A stretch of 64,000 bases of DNA from Cryptomeria japonica (taxonomy: Eukaryota; Streptophyta; Pinopsida; Cupressales; Cupressaceae). The notes beneath the pieces were generated by a model. That model was not told the origin of the DNA and did not search any database. It saw nothing but the letters and a program-made list of their open reading frames with translations. Within the stretch, counting starts at the first letter, position 1, and every line of letters begins with the position of its first letter. Positions 50,571 to 63,295 of this stretch are shown here, in pieces. The stretch is taken from positions 305,431,164 through 305,495,163 of the forward strand of contig NC_081414.1 in the NCBI RefSeq assembly GCF_030272615.1. The letters run 5' to 3'. Both the position numbers and the translations under genes were made by a program.

Positions 50571-51796
50571 ATGGTGCCCAAGATCCAAGATCCCATAGTT
50601 GTCAAGAATGTAGAGAAGCCCTGACTAAAATACTCTTTGACTCCCAAAGTTGCATCTGAACTGGATGACAAAACCACCTTTTCACTCATCCCGGATAGAG
50701 TGTTGTTAGTCAAGGATGTGAGATTCTTCACCAAATGTCGTGTTGAAGAACTCAGTCATGTTGAAATTAAAGACAGCTATGATGAGCTGTGCACAAATGG
50801 TAAATTGAATAGCAAGTATGAACACATCAAGATCAAGGGATTGACTGAAGCCCTAACCTATCCCCATGTGTTCAAACCCCAGTGGGTTAAGTTTGTTCTA
50901 AGCAGAGTTCACGATGATTTCATGTGGCTAGAAGAGCAACCATTTAAGATTACCAAGGAAATCATTCATTTGATTACCGGTTACCCCATTTATGATCATG
51001 CCCGAGCCCAAAAAATGATATCATAGAAGGAATTGATCAGTTTAACTGGAGTGGAATTAGATTGTAGAGGATTGAAACTGAATAATGTCACAGATGAAGA
51101 ACTAAAATTTTCCATAAGAGTTATAGGTTACTGTTTCTTCCAATCAGCAAGGGAAAACAGGGTACCCTATGTAGCAGTAGACTTAGCATACAAAATTGTG
51201 AAAAAGGGAATGAAAATTGATCTATGTGAGGTGTTGCTGAAGAACCTGTTTGAGAATCTGAGTTGAAGAATCTGTTTGAGAATCTAAACACCATCAAGAA
51301 GCCGAAGAAAAACAACTTGGCTAATACATTAAAGTTTGGATCATTACTTGTATGCATGTTTTTCTATTTTGAAAAATTCTTTCCATCAGTTAGTAAAGTT
51401 GTTTGGGAACTACACTGACCAATCACCCATCAGATAAATGACTTCATCAAGAAGTTAGGTGATAATTTCAATGATATTATGGATGATTACTTTAGTAAGT
51501 TCCAAGAGAAAATGCATACCAGGTATAGAATTCCACCCTAGCTAGTGGAGAAATACAAAAATGATATATGTTTTGAAGTTGACACCAATTATTGTTATGT
51601 GAATGCTGTGGAACCAAGAACTCAATCTTTGTCACCTATGGGATACGAGATTGATTTTGAGATCACACAACAACAAATTGATGCATTTCTCTCATTACTA
51701 AGGCATGCTACCGAGCTAAGGTATGGAACCTATGAGGAAGTGAAGGAAAAGGTAAAGATGAGTATTTTAGTACCCAAAGCTATAAGAAAGGCAACT
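50571..51796 (+). pseudogene. ORF X, copy 2, cut by element D
   Basis: Starts ATG at 50571 (MVPKIQDPIVVKNVEKP, then TGA). Open blocks are 50637-51026, 51033-51266 and 51545-51808, separated by single stops or a frameshift. Landmarks are PDRVLLVKDVRFF, QWVKFVLSRVHDDFMWLE, KEIIHLITGYPIYDHARAQK, TGVELDCRGLKLNN and NAVEPRTQSLSPMGYEID. The same landmarks occur in copy 1 (1410-3345). The frame is broken at KATVDT by the 5' LTR of element D at 51797. I recognise no known enzyme. A capsid-like or accessory protein of the element is possible. The remainder should lie beyond the window, past D. Confidence 0.6.
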
Positions 51797-53372
51797 GTAG
51801 ACACCTAAAAATGGTCAACGCTTGCGAGGTCATACTTTAACATTTGTGCATTGCCTCATTTTAGGTTTTTGCGTCGCATTAACATTTCTCCTATGTTACG
51901 CACTTGGTTTTTATCATTTGCGAACATCGAGTCATTCTTCTACATTCTTCCTTTGTCTCGTGTTTGAATTTGGTCTTGTCGACAACAATCTTCAATCATG
52001 ATTTTGATCAATTTTATCCTGCCGCATCAATGTGCATGCTTATTTGTCATCATTTTGGACATCGTCAATACTAATTAAGGTTTTGTCCTCTTATCAATCT
52101 TATCATCAATCTTATCATTTTGGACATCGTCAATCCTAATTAGGGTTTTGTCCTCTTTTCAATCCTATCAATCTTGCGATCAATTTGTCATCGATCGTTG
52201 TCCTCTTATCAATCTTGTCAATTTATCATCAATCCTTCAATCTTGTCATTTTAACGATCGATTTGTCATCGATCGTTGTCATGTTCGATCTTGTCATTTG
52301 GCGATCGATTTGTCATCGATCGTGGTCATTTCCAATCTTCTCATCTTGCAATCTATTTTATCATCGATCATCATCCTTTTGTCAATTTTGTCATTTTGCG
52401 ATCATTGTCTATCTCAATTATGTCAATTTGGATCAATTTGTCATTGTTCCTCGTTAATTGGTGCATTTTTCAATCAAATCATTTATCACATTGGTCATTT
52501 ATCAATCCAAAATCAAATCATGATCGAGTCAATTATCTTCTTTCAAGACCTAATTCATCTTCTAGGGTTTTATGATTTATTCATTTAACCTAATTTGTCA
52601 TTTCTTCCTCTAGGATTACTAAATTATTTATTAATCCTAGGTCTTCTCATTACAATTAGATCTTTATTTAATTGGCTAATTATTCTTCCTCTTGTAAATT
52701 AATTAATAAATGAAAAATTATTAATTAATTTACCTAATTTCTAATTCCTAATTGTCATCAATTTCAATTTTCTAATTTTCCTAATTTCTAATTTCTTTTC
52801 CCTCCTATTTCATCTCCTAATTCCATGGGAATGACATTTCAATTTGTCATAATTTGTCATAATTGACAATCAATCAATTTTGACATAGAATGTGTCATAT
52901 TTTGTCATCAATTATCAATCAATCAAATTGTGCATGGAAAGTGCATAATTTGTCATAATTTGTCATATTGATTTGCAATTTCCATTTGAATTGCATCATG
53001 CTAATCTTGTCATTTATCCAATTCTTCTATAAATTGGATGATTTTCTTCAATCAATCTCGAATCCCTAATCAAACTATCGAACTTATGCTTCTAGTACTC
53101 TTGAGCTTTTCATCAATGTCAATCTTGCTTTCAATTGTATGTGCACTTGTAGGTGAGATCCACAAATTCATTTGAAGAGGAAAGAAGAACAATGGAGCCA
53201 CATGGAAGAAGCATCCAAATCGTCATCTGGTTTGCATGATCTTTGCTTTTGAATGCTTTGTTTTTATGTCTCTATTGAGTGTGTTTAGGATTAGATCATT
53301 GCAATGAATGCATTGGTGATTGAGCTATTATGTTTATCTTATTTGTGATGATTTCCTATTTCCTATGCGACA
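51797..53372 (+). mobile_element. 5' LTR of element D
   Basis: Starts TGTAGACACC, ends ATGCGACA. The first 705 bases align with 63296-64000 almost without gaps. A region rich in ATCGATCG and TTGTCAT words lies at 52150-52420. TATAAAT at 53029 is a good TATA box. Open frames in 52148-52588 are simple-sequence artefacts. Confidence 0.85.
53029..53035 (+). promoter_or_regulatory. TATA box of the element D LTR
   Basis: TATAAAT about 340 bases before the LTR end, in the usual place for the retrotransposon core promoter. Confidence 0.5.
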
Positions 53373-53377
53373 TTAAT

Positions 53378-53395
53378 TGGTGGTCCCAGTGTGAA
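53378..53395 (+). other. Primer-binding site of element D (probable)
   Basis: TTGGTGGTCCCAGTGTG, five bases after the LTR end. It begins TGG as expected for the 3' end of a tRNA (CCA). It differs from the TGGCGCCCACCG site of element C, so the two may use different tRNAs. Confidence 0.5.
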
Positions 53396-55616
53396 CATGC
53401 TTGGATCTAATATCTTTTTGAATGTTTTGTGAAGTTGCAGATTTTTTTGTGGAGAAATTGCAGATTTTTCTTCTAAAAAAAAATAGTCATAATCAATTGA
53501 TCACGTAAAACATTTCGTGTAGAATTAAAATAAACAATTTTTGGGTATATTAGATCACGTTTTTACCTTTCCAGATCATTTTACGGTTTGTGATTTGGAT
53601 AAATATTGAGGAAGTTATGATATTTTTAATTATGCTGCTGTAAATGGTGAAAATTTTCAAAAACAAAATCATGCAACCTTCATCTAGATTAATTTAGCTT
53701 GGCAAATTAATCATGCATTCATGCAAATTTTATCTAGATTAACCTAGGGTGGTAAATTTGATAAATTTCATATAGATTAATCTAAGAGGACAAAGAATCA
53801 CAACTTTTATGGATTAATTTTGATGGTGATTCATTTCTCTTGATTCTCTAACATTGTTGGTAGCTTTGTGGCAAAACGCTTGACAAAGAATTATTTCATA
53901 AACTACTAATGAATTATTTGCAGGTTTGCTAGTCAAAGACCAAACAAATTAAACTTCTGACTTGGTGATTTTGCAGGTTGCCTTGGACATACAACTAAAC
54001 TTTGTGTTTGCAATTAATATTTAGGCACCTAGTGATTTCTAAATAGGATGGAATGAATCTATGCTTGATTTGATTGTTGAGTTTGACATTGGAGTAGGAG
54101 AGTATGCTCTCATCCTTCTTAGGGTGATCAGAAATCCAGATCTTCAATACCATGCTCATGTTTTTGATTGTGTGTCACCTTTAGAGGGCCTGCCTTCCCG
54201 ACCATTTTGCTTTTGCAAGCAAGTGATAATCATGAGAAGGGAACGACCCAAAGTGAGTACGGCTAGAATTCCTTGGCATTCTAACTCACTATAAAAAAAT
54301 ACCCGATGAGCGAAAGCTTTGAAGGAAGTGTTACGTGGGAATTGCAGTTACTTGGGAAGTGATGACCCTTGAACTCTTTCTCATATCAACATCTAAGTAG
54401 GGCCTCTTGGTCTAAATCGTGCTTGCGCGACTACATTTGTTTGGTATCTTGATGGGCTTAATATCTCAATCACGCTTGTGTGACATCAAGGAGTAATGCT
54501 TAATAGAAATCCTGACTAAACACCTTGTTTTTAGAGGCCAAAAACCCTTCTAGTTGCTTGAGAAGGACAAATTCGGATACTTGGAAGAGATACTAAGTTC
54601 GCCATGGGGAGATTTCCATGGGGACTGATCCTTGGCTGCCCTGAGAAGTGAGTGTCGTGGAGGGGAGCCCATGGGGTCAAGCATCTATGTATTCTCCTTG
54701 AATCCCATAATGAGTCTACCTCTCAAGTACCTAATGTCCTTGCCTACCATAAGAAATGTGGAAATGAGCATGATTGTCTTGAGTCTAAGTTGCAATATCT
54801 TGTATTCTTTGCTTGTCAAAAGTTGAATTGCATCCCATTTCAAAGAGCAAAACAAATTGATCCAACATAAGATTAAACACAAGAGACATTCATCCAACAA
54901 AGGTTCAACAAAGTTTAAAACTCATCTTCAAACATGGTTGTCAAATATTGTTCAAGATCTTGTCTCAAGAAGCATGTCACTTACATTTAGGTTCATCCTA
55001 GGTTGCATTTTGCAAAAGTCATTGTCAAGTACCAAGGTTAGGTTTCACCTAAGTCATACTCTTTTCAATAAGGGTTATCCATTTGCATATGTCCTCTTGC
55101 ACTAAAGTCATACCATTGTCATTCATATCTACATACCCTAGGTCTCTTCATTAAGCTTGGGTCATTATCATATCATATTAAGGTCACTTGCATATTAATC
55201 GTCCCTTTTGCATATAGTCTCAAAACTAGGTTTTTGTCATACTTGAGTAATCCAAATCTTTGATAAACCCTAAGTTATTGTTAGGAAGTCTAGACCTTAT
55301 CAAACCTTTTGTCCTTTTGTCATTATTGTCATTTCGTCAAACCTAGCTTAGTATCCAAGCATATAGGGGAGACATTGTCATCTTGTCCTTTGTCACTTAA
55401 GTCCTTTTGTCCTTTGAGGTCTAGATATCATTCCAATTTCCTAAGGGTCCCTCTCTTAGATTTGCATTCATAAGTTTGTCAAAATCTTGAAAAATAACCA
55501 AAAACATAGGTTGCATTCTTGCCATAGATTGCATTTCCGTCTATTTAGTTCGCATTTAATTGCATATCATTAATTGCCCTTGAAAAATTCCAAAAATATT
55601 GCATTTGCATAATGAC
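53396..55616 (+). mobile_element. Untranslated leader of element D
   Basis: No gene. It contains two blocks shared with element C (54187-54300 and 54596-54715), including GCCATGGGGA, CTTGGCTGCCCTGA and GGGGTCAAGCATCTA. Many short 'ttgtcatt' words occur at 55100-55450. Short open frames on both strands overlap and are not genes. Confidence 0.55.
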
Positions 55617-58490
55617 ATGTCTATTGAAACAAGGTTCCAAGCACCAATGATGCAACAAAGTTTGACGTATCAATCGACAATGCAAACAAATTTTAATCCA
55701 AGGCAATCACAATTCTATCCAACCCGACAACAAGGCAATATTGATCAAACTTTTTATGATGAAACAAGTCTCCAAATACAAAAACTAGAGGAGAAACTAG
55801 CTCAAGAAAATGAGATTTTGGAACAAAGAGTGAAAAACATTGCGAAGAATAGATCACAAGTGTCCAAAATGTTTCGAAAATTTCCAGGTCGAAATCCAAA
55901 TATCGAGACAATTGATGTAAGGTCTCTTATCGAATGATCAGACATACCAGCTCTCCTCTCCCAAATAGAGATGATGAAACAATTTCAAGAAAAGAGCCAA
56001 CAACATTATGTGCCTTCACATCAAGAACAAGAAGGTGTTTACTATCAATCAAATTTTCAACCAATACAACCAATTGTTCAACAGCTCGAACATTTCCAAC
56101 AGACACAACCAATGGTTCAATTTCAACAATATGTCCAACCAACTATACAATGTCCACAAATGGTTCAACCAATGGTGGAATATCAACAAGTTCAATCAAC
56201 ATATCAATGTCAACAACCACAATCACAAATTCAAAAACAAAACTTGCAACATGCACCAAGCCAAATTTTGAACATGTCAAACCAATTTGATCAACATCTA
56301 GTTCGAAATCAAAACATGACATCAAATCAAAAACAAGTTCAAATTCCAGATACAACCATGTCAAAACCTCGAAAGAAAGGTGGCTTTATTGCAATGCTCT
56401 TAAGGAAACTACCAAGTGAGTTCTTTGAGGAAGATCAAGATAATACACTGATGTCTAGCAATGCCTCATCCCCCCACAAGCAAATTGACTCTCCAATGGC
56501 ATCTATCCCTACACCTCTAGAAGTTTCACAAGAACCTTCCATATTATCCTCATCAAACAATACACCCAAGGATGCAATTATCCAAGGGCTATCCATAATT
56601 GATTGCCAAGATAATCCAATTCATGATGCACATCCTTGTCATGTTTCAGAAATACAAGACCCAATGCCACCATGCACTTTATTGCCATTACCTGTTTTAG
56701 AGGACCCCATTCAAAGTCCCTCTTCCTCATGTTCAAGCATTGATTCCTTGCCTGAATCCATCCCAAATGTTCAAAGTGTATTTCCTTCATGCCAAAACAT
56801 TGATTCCTTGTTAGAATCCTCCATGCATATCCAAAGTCCAACCCCATGTCAAGAGGATAATTTAGAGCATGAAGAAACATGTCTTAAAATAGATCAAGAT
56901 CAAGATCCTAAAACCTTATCATCCCATCCAATTGTTGACCAAGACCCCATGTTCCCAGACACTCATGATGATTCCCATATTCTTGTCCATCCTATCCAAA
57001 GTCCTATTGACACTCCATTCCTTGAGCAAGATCAAGATATCCCAGTTCATCCAATCCCAAATGATCCCCTTCCATTTCATGAAAACAATGTCCTTTCAAA
57101 TCCCATTGACATTCCACTTCCTAAGAAAGATCAAGATATCCCTTCCATCCTTTCCAATGATCCCATTGAAAGTCAAGAGCAAAGTACCTTTAAAGAGGAT
57201 TACAATGATCTTCCTCCTTGTCAAGATCAAATTATTCCTTCAGATCCTCCACAAGATCCACTTGTTCCTCCATCTCCACGTCCTAATCTAGCATATCCAC
57301 TCCAAGATTGCATTTCTTTTGATGATCCCATTATTTCTCCCATTCCATCTCTTGAAGAGCCTACCATTGAACCATGTCCACTACACAATCCTAGTCCCTC
57401 TCATGATCCTAATCCCCCTCATGATCCTAATCCCCTTCATGATTCTAATGTGTTAGTGCAAGATGTTCATGAACCCTTGACATGCATAATGGGTTCTTCC
57501 ACTTTGGTCCAATCCGATCCATTTCAAGATCTCATTATTTCTCTCATATCATATCCACCTCATAATGGACTCGCGTCTTCTTCCCAAAGAAAAGACTATC
57601 CTACAAGTCAAGATATTCATAAAGGCAAAGGAGTAGACCTTCATGAGCAAGAATCTCTCCATATCAAAGAAGATCTTAAGGGTCATGTCTACAGAGCTCA
57701 CACTCAAGACGTTGGTATCCCTCCATCAAAATCAAAACATACACCTTCCCCATCATCCCTTCCATCCATCTTAGGTCCTTATATCCCTTCATCCTCTATG
57801 CAAGGTCAACAAAGGCACACATCCTTGAGTAAATTTCATCCATCAAAAATAACTCCATTTCATTCATATCCATCCATGCATTCCTTTCCTCCTCCAAGCA
57901 ATTTGGATGCCAAGTATAAACGCCATAAGTCTAGCAATTCACATGTATTCAAGGATCAACATGTCCAATATAATCGACACGTCAAAGCAAAGAAAAATAT
58001 GATCCAAAAAGAAAAAGAAATATCCAAAAGGCCACAAAGGCCCACTAAGCAAAATAAAGCAAAGTCAAAATATATATGGGTTCCTAAATCCCTTGTGCAA
58101 GCATTGCACTCCAAGGAACCACAAAAGCATGAAAAATCAAAAACCATGTGGATCCCTAAGCGGCTCCTTGAAGCACAAAAGCCTAAAGAAACATCTAAAT
58201 TGGCATCCAAAATTGCTATTCCTCCATCCAAACCTTCCAAGTCTGTTCCTCCATCACCTTCTTCATCTGTTTTGGGCCCTTATGTCCCAAAATCCCAAGC
58301 CTTTCCTCCATCAAAATCTCAATATCCAAAATACATCTTTCCTCCATCAGTCCATCACCCCTCAAGGTGTGTGCCAATGTCAATCTTGCCAACATTTCTA
58401 TCCACTGAAGCCCAATTCTTCCAATACCCCATCCATTATCCAATGCATATTTTCCATCCTTCCATCCCTCTGGTCCAATCCTTTGCATAA
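55617..58490 (+). CDS. ORF1 of element D, Gln-rich then Pro/Ser-rich, with one internal stop
   Basis: ATG 55617 (MSIETRFQAPMMQQ) to TAA 58488-58490, 957 codons in one frame with a single TGA at 55935-55937 (probably from CGA). Codons 1-110 include a coiled coil (LQIQKLEEKLAQENEILEQR). Then comes a Gln-rich tract (about 120-250), a long Pro/Ser/Asp-rich low-complexity body with repeated 'DQDP' and 'HDPNP', and a basic C-terminal part (KHKSSNSH, KYIWVPKSL, MWIPKRLLE). It ends in SVLGPYVPKSQ and PSIPLVQSFA. No zinc knuckle, protease or polymerase. Position after the leader suggests a structural or RNA-binding role in place of Gag, which is inference. Related to 42972-43875. Confidence 0.65.
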
Positions 58491-60685
58491 ATCCTTGCCT
58501 TAGTTTCATCTCATTTTCCATGTCCTTATCCTACCAACGTCTTTGAGCATACTTTTAAAGGTCATGGTCCATTTATTTCAAGGCTACTATCCAAACAAAA
58601 AGATGTTTGAGTCCTTCTTCCATCCCCTATCATGTGTCCATCTTCTATTGAAAAAGTCAAAATACAAAAAAATCGAAAAAAAGTGAAAAAAAAAGAAAAA
58701 AAAAAGACAAAAGAAAAAAAAAAAGTAAAGAAAAATAATTCGTCCACTGGTGAAAACCTGGCAAACAGGCGCCTTGGGCAAGTACCATGATGAAAACTTG
58801 GCAAACAGGCGTCATGTGTAGTCTATGAACTTCTTGCACACCACACTTGGGGGCAGATTTCCTTCTTCATTATCCTATCATACCCCTGTCATTATCCTTC
58901 ATTATCCTATTGTCCCTCATGTCCATTTCCTTTTTCCACCTTTGATCTTGACAAGGCTGAGAATCATCCATTTGCTTATTATAACCTTTCATCCATATTC
59001 CCTAGCTTATTGCAACTTTCTACCACTATCCCTTAGCCAATCCCGACCTTTAGTCCATGTCCCTTATCCATTCTTGGTCTTGCTTATCCTATCCATATTT
59101 TATCATTGTCTATACACTCTTTTTCATTCTTTGATCTTGATTTGACATAAGGACGCAAAATTTAAACATATTTCTCAAAAACCTCTTGACATGTCCCTCA
59201 TGCCATGCCACTGCTTTACATTGTCATATCCAGTCTCTTGTCCCATCACGCCATAGCCCTTGGAAATTGCATCCGTATTGTCTCCACGATAAAAGGCCTT
59301 TGTCTTCCCTCTATCCACCATCATTTCAGCAAGCCTATTTATTCACCTGTCATATTCCTTGCCTTGCTAGACACTGGGGGCAAAGTCATTAAAAACTAAA
59401 AACAAAAAAATTTAAAATGTCCTGAGAAAATTTCATAAAAAAATTGAAAAGTGTCCTGAAAAAATCTCAAAAACATTTAAAAATGTCCTGAAAAAAAAAA
59501 TCTTCAAAAAAATCGAATAATGTCCTGAAAAAATATCTAAAAACTGAAAAAAATGAAAATCCCTAAAAATCATAAAAAGTCCTGAAAAAATGAACACAAA
59601 AACATTTCAAAACATTAAAATCCAAAAAAACACGCATTTTGTCAATCAAGGATCTCTTTTTGTGCATAGACAGATCCTTGAGCATCCATCCAACGACACA
59701 CAATCCAACATTGTGCTTTAATGAAATCATGCTTTAACAGATGACCTTTTTCAATCAAATCAAACATTCAAATTGATCGCAATTGTCATATCAATCACCC
59801 TCAAAATCATTTGTCCTTGTTACTGCTATCATGGGTCTTATACAGGGTGTGGTATACTCGAAACCAGACTGTGTCCTGTCTTAGACGGGGTACCGCATTT
59901 CCTGAAACCAGACAGCATGATCGTCCTATCAACGCTTTCAACTTTTGACAATGAAGGTCAAGATGTTTGTTTGATTTGTTTGAATTTGCGCATCTTATCT
60001 TTTTCTTGATTTATCTTTGATCATGTTACTATGTTGCTCGATGATGTCACTGAGTGATTTAGAGTGACCGGGATGGTTCATGATCCTTTTCTTTTTTGAT
60101 TGTGATTGTTGTTTGTCTGTGATGTGTCTGTCTTTCGCAAATAGGGTTGCATTTCAGCTCTGGCCTTCAATGCCATGATGCTACGCATCCATTTTGCTAC
60201 ATAAAAATAAAGGTTCTCACCTACAAAGTGCATTACTGAAAGCAAGTTTTTCGTCATCTCTAACTGCCCTCTATCTCATTTCTTACTAACATTTCTTCCA
60301 TCAGTCCGGATAGTCAGTTCGGTCTAGTGCTCCGATATCCAAACATATATGTTGCATCCTGCATTCATTGGTTAGTACATTTGCATTATATCAAGCTTCA
60401 TATCAAGCATTTTATCCATTTCATATCATAAATGCATCAAAAACACAAAAAAAATATATCCATACATGTTCCACAATTCATACATCAACAGTGCATAAGT
60501 CATCCATACATGGAAAATAACATAAATCATTTGCATCTCATCATATCGATGCATATCATATCATATATCATCATAATATCAGAGTACAAAATCGGACTGT
60601 CTGTCCTAAGTATCGCTCGCAGGCTGACTACAACATGTCAAACTACATAATGTCCGCTGTCTGTCATAAGGAGCACGTGCCTCTG
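58491..60685 (+). mobile_element. Non-coding middle of element D
   Basis: No gene. A doubled phrase 'ACCTGGCAAACAGGCG' lies at 58757 and 58797. GGGGGCAGATTT is at 58851 and GGGGGCAAAGTC at 59376. A-rich 'tgtcctgaaaaaat' repeats run at 59419-59600. The block 59838-59912 (ACTCGAAACCAGA...CTGAAACCAGACAG) is shared with element C. Phe-rich minus-strand open frames at 58562-58839 are the complement of A-rich DNA and are not genes. Confidence 0.5.
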
Positions 60686-62479
60686 TCACTGGGTGCTCCC
60701 TCTATCCTCCTCATCCCTGCCATGTCTCGCGGATGACGTCCCTCCTGGTCCTGGCTGTGGTGGTCTCATGGGTCCACTCACCCCCATGCTGCTCAATGAT
60801 CTCTGAGAGCATGACCTGCTCTCTGTCCTCAATCGTGCCCGATATGATGGTGCTCTCCGCTCCGATGGAACTGCACTCTCATATAGTGTCCTCCAATACA
60901 GTCTCTCCTCCCCTGTCTCTACCAGCATCTGTGCCATCTCCCGTGCATTGGCATCCCTAATCGATCCAATGAACTCAGTGACTCTCTGCCCCTCTCGCTG
61001 TGCCTGAGCTATTGCTGTATCTCGTTCTGTCCTCAAAATGGCATTCTGTCTCTCCAATGTCGCAATATAATCCTGCTGGCTTGCTATGGTAGCCCTGCAC
61101 ATCTCCATCTCCTCTGTCCTAGCTGTCTCCAACTCTATAGGAATATCCTGCAATGTCTCCTGATCAGCTGAGTCTGGCTCATCCTCCCCATCATCATCTC
61201 CATCATCATCCTCCCCACCATCATCCCCATCAATCTCATCATCACCCTCGTCATCCTCCTCATCCTCATCATCTCCCTCCTCTCCTGTGAGTGGGAAGTC
61301 CTCCTGTCTCCTAGGTACTGGAATATCAGGATCAGTCAAAGGCACTGGCCGTCATCGTGCAAACCATGTCTCATACTCCTCTGTCGTCCTGGCGTCTGCC
61401 ACCTCTGCCCTCCAATCCCACTGTCTCTGCTGTAGCTCTACAAAGTCGGCATATGCTATGTGTGGCTGAATCATACTCCCCCACTGACTCGTCTCTCTGT
61501 GAGATCGGGCAAAGCATGCAGTCCTCCTGGGTACATCCTGCCTCTCTCCAAACTATCGTCTGACTCTCTCTGGTAGGTATAACTCAATTACTCTCTGGCG
61601 ATTCACTGGCCGCCCAATCAAGTACCTCTCCTGTCTGCAATATGGTAGCTCCTCATGATCATCTGACCATCTGGGGCAATCTCGATATGGCCTCCATATG
61701 AACTCTCTCAGTCTGTCTAGCTCATGTCGCCAGTATAATATGTATCCAAATGGACCCTGTCTCAGTGCTCCACCATAGCTATACACATATGGTCGGTGTG
61801 GTACAATCTGTCTCTCTGTAATCGGTCGACATATGGCTATGTGCTCAAATGCCCATACCTGTAGCAGTGTGACTCCACAGCTCAATGTCTGCACTCCCTG
61901 ATATGCTATCTAATGCAGCTGAAAATAGAGCATAGCTAGTACACATGGTCCCCATGTGTACACTATCCCCTCTATCACCATCCGTTCTAGCACTCTTCCC
62001 CATCCAATAGGGAATCCATGTCCTCGTCTATCTCCTGCCAATAGACATGCTATCACCATGGCTATCACCACATATCGTCGATCATACTCAGAAGCCATGC
62101 TCTCCCAACCGATCTCCCTCTCGACAATGTCCAGATCATCTGTGTCGCACTCAAATAGCCTGCATAATGCATCTCTACCTGTCACTGGGTCATACTCTAT
62201 CATATCCCCATGTATCAGAATGCGGAGGATGCACCATACATCCTCTAGAGTCACTATCGCCTCGCCAGTCGCCAAATGGAATGAGGAGGTCTCTGAATGC
62301 CATCGCTCTACCAATGCAGTAAGCAATCCTGTGTTTGCCCTAATCTCGGGCATGTATGTGATGTAATATATCCCCAGTCTTGCTAATGTGTCTCTCTCTG
62401 TGCTCCTGAGTCTATGTCGTAGCATGAAACAGTCTGGCCGATTCTCCCGTGTGATCAACGGATACTGTCGACTTTGCAT
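60686..62479 (-). pseudogene. Antisense plant-mobile-domain (PMD) protein gene
   Basis: One minus-strand frame of 598 codons from ATG 62479-62477 (MQSRQYPLI) to TGA 60688-60686, interrupted by TAG 61912, TAG 61555 and TGA 61354. The N-terminal half matches the PMD pattern: TLARLGIYYI, LLTALVERWHSETSSFHL, GEAIVTLEDVWCIL, HGDMIEYD, then GVTLLQVWAFEHIA and a segment where R(stop)FGERQDVPR replaces the usual RQFG. A strongly acidic run (GDDEDEEDDEGDDEIDG) near 61250 precedes a coiled coil (61080-60950) and a basic Arg/Ser-rich tail (60880-60700). PMD genes are known both as plant host genes and inside transposable elements. Here it lies antisense to ORF1 within a complete LTR element, so it is element-borne. 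Biochemical function is unknown. Confidence 0.75.
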
Positions 62480-62482
62480 CAC

Positions 62483-63281
62483 AATCGGGGCATCTTTTTG
62501 TCAGTTTTAGGGTTTGCTCCTACGGGTTGCATTTCTTCATTTTCATGTCTAATCAGGGTGTTTTTCATCTCATTTGACCTATCCTATCCTTCTCCCCCTT
62601 TTCGGATCATTTGCATGTCATTTTGACCAAAACTAAGGTTTTCATGCACTCTTGCGCTTGTGTCATAGAACCTGCGCCTGTGTCAGGTAAATTGCGCTTG
62701 TGTCTTCCTACACAAGCATAGAACACCTGACACAAGCGCAGAATTAGACTACACAAGCGCAGAAGTCATCTTTTTCATCCCCCGTGGGCCCCGCAATGTC
62801 CCGCAAATGCGTCAAATTCATCAAATTGAAAACATGGGTTTTTGAGATGCATATCGCTGCTCCTGTGTCCTCCGGTCATCTGAATGTGCGTACACCTTCC
62901 CCAAGGTGATTTGTCATTGGAATGTTCGCCATCTGTCTGCACGTGTCCTTGTCCAGAGCAACAAATCCTCCTCCTTGTCTAGTGCAAATGAGCAATTTTC
63001 CATCTCTTGGTCTCATTTATAGCTCTTTGTCATTGCATAGATGGACGTGCGTCTTCTCCATCTTATGTTGGTCACGGTCTTGTGCACCTTACATTGCTTG
63101 TCCTTCATGCATCCGATCTCTGATTGTCAGTCCGTTCGATCCTATCATTTTTATCGATCAATTGGCCTCTTTTCTGTATGTTTCCGGCCAATTCCTCGAG
63201 GGGGCATGCATATGTCATTGTCATTGTCTGGGGCATTTTCATTATTGCTCTTTGAAACAACGCTTAAAATCGCATTGTCTC
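62483..63281 (+). mobile_element. 3' non-coding part of element D
   Basis: Non-coding on plus; it could hold the promoter of the antisense PMD gene. At 62645-62765 several 'GCGCTTGTGTC' and 'GACACAAGCGCAG' words form direct and inverted copies. Open frames at 62922-63340 have no recognisable product. Confidence 0.5.
62645..62765. repeat. GCGCTTGTGTC direct and inverted repeats
   Basis: Three forward copies (TTGCGCTTGTGTC-like, about 62653, 62674, 62691) and three inverted (ACACAAGC-like, about 62710, 62732, 62752). They could fold into a stem. They lie about 200 bases upstream of the antisense PMD start. Confidence 0.7.
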
Positions 63282-63295
63282 AAAGAGGGGCAAAA
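63282..63295 (+). other. Polypurine tract of element D
   Basis: AAAGAGGGGCAAAA immediately before TGTAGACACC of the 3' LTR. It marks plus-strand priming and confirms the LTR boundary. Confidence 0.8.

Noticed and set aside
52148-52588. Several open frames rich in Ile, Ser and Cys
   Set aside because: They lie in the element D LTR, overlap in three frames and come from TTGTCAT/ATCGATCG simple repeats; the 3' LTR copy shows the same.
58562-58839. Phe-rich minus-strand open frames resembling membrane proteins
   Set aside because: They are the complement of an A-rich non-coding stretch.
61956-62366. Plus-strand frame of 136 codons opposite the PMD gene
   Set aside because: Shadow of the minus-strand PMD frame, which carries the conserved pattern.
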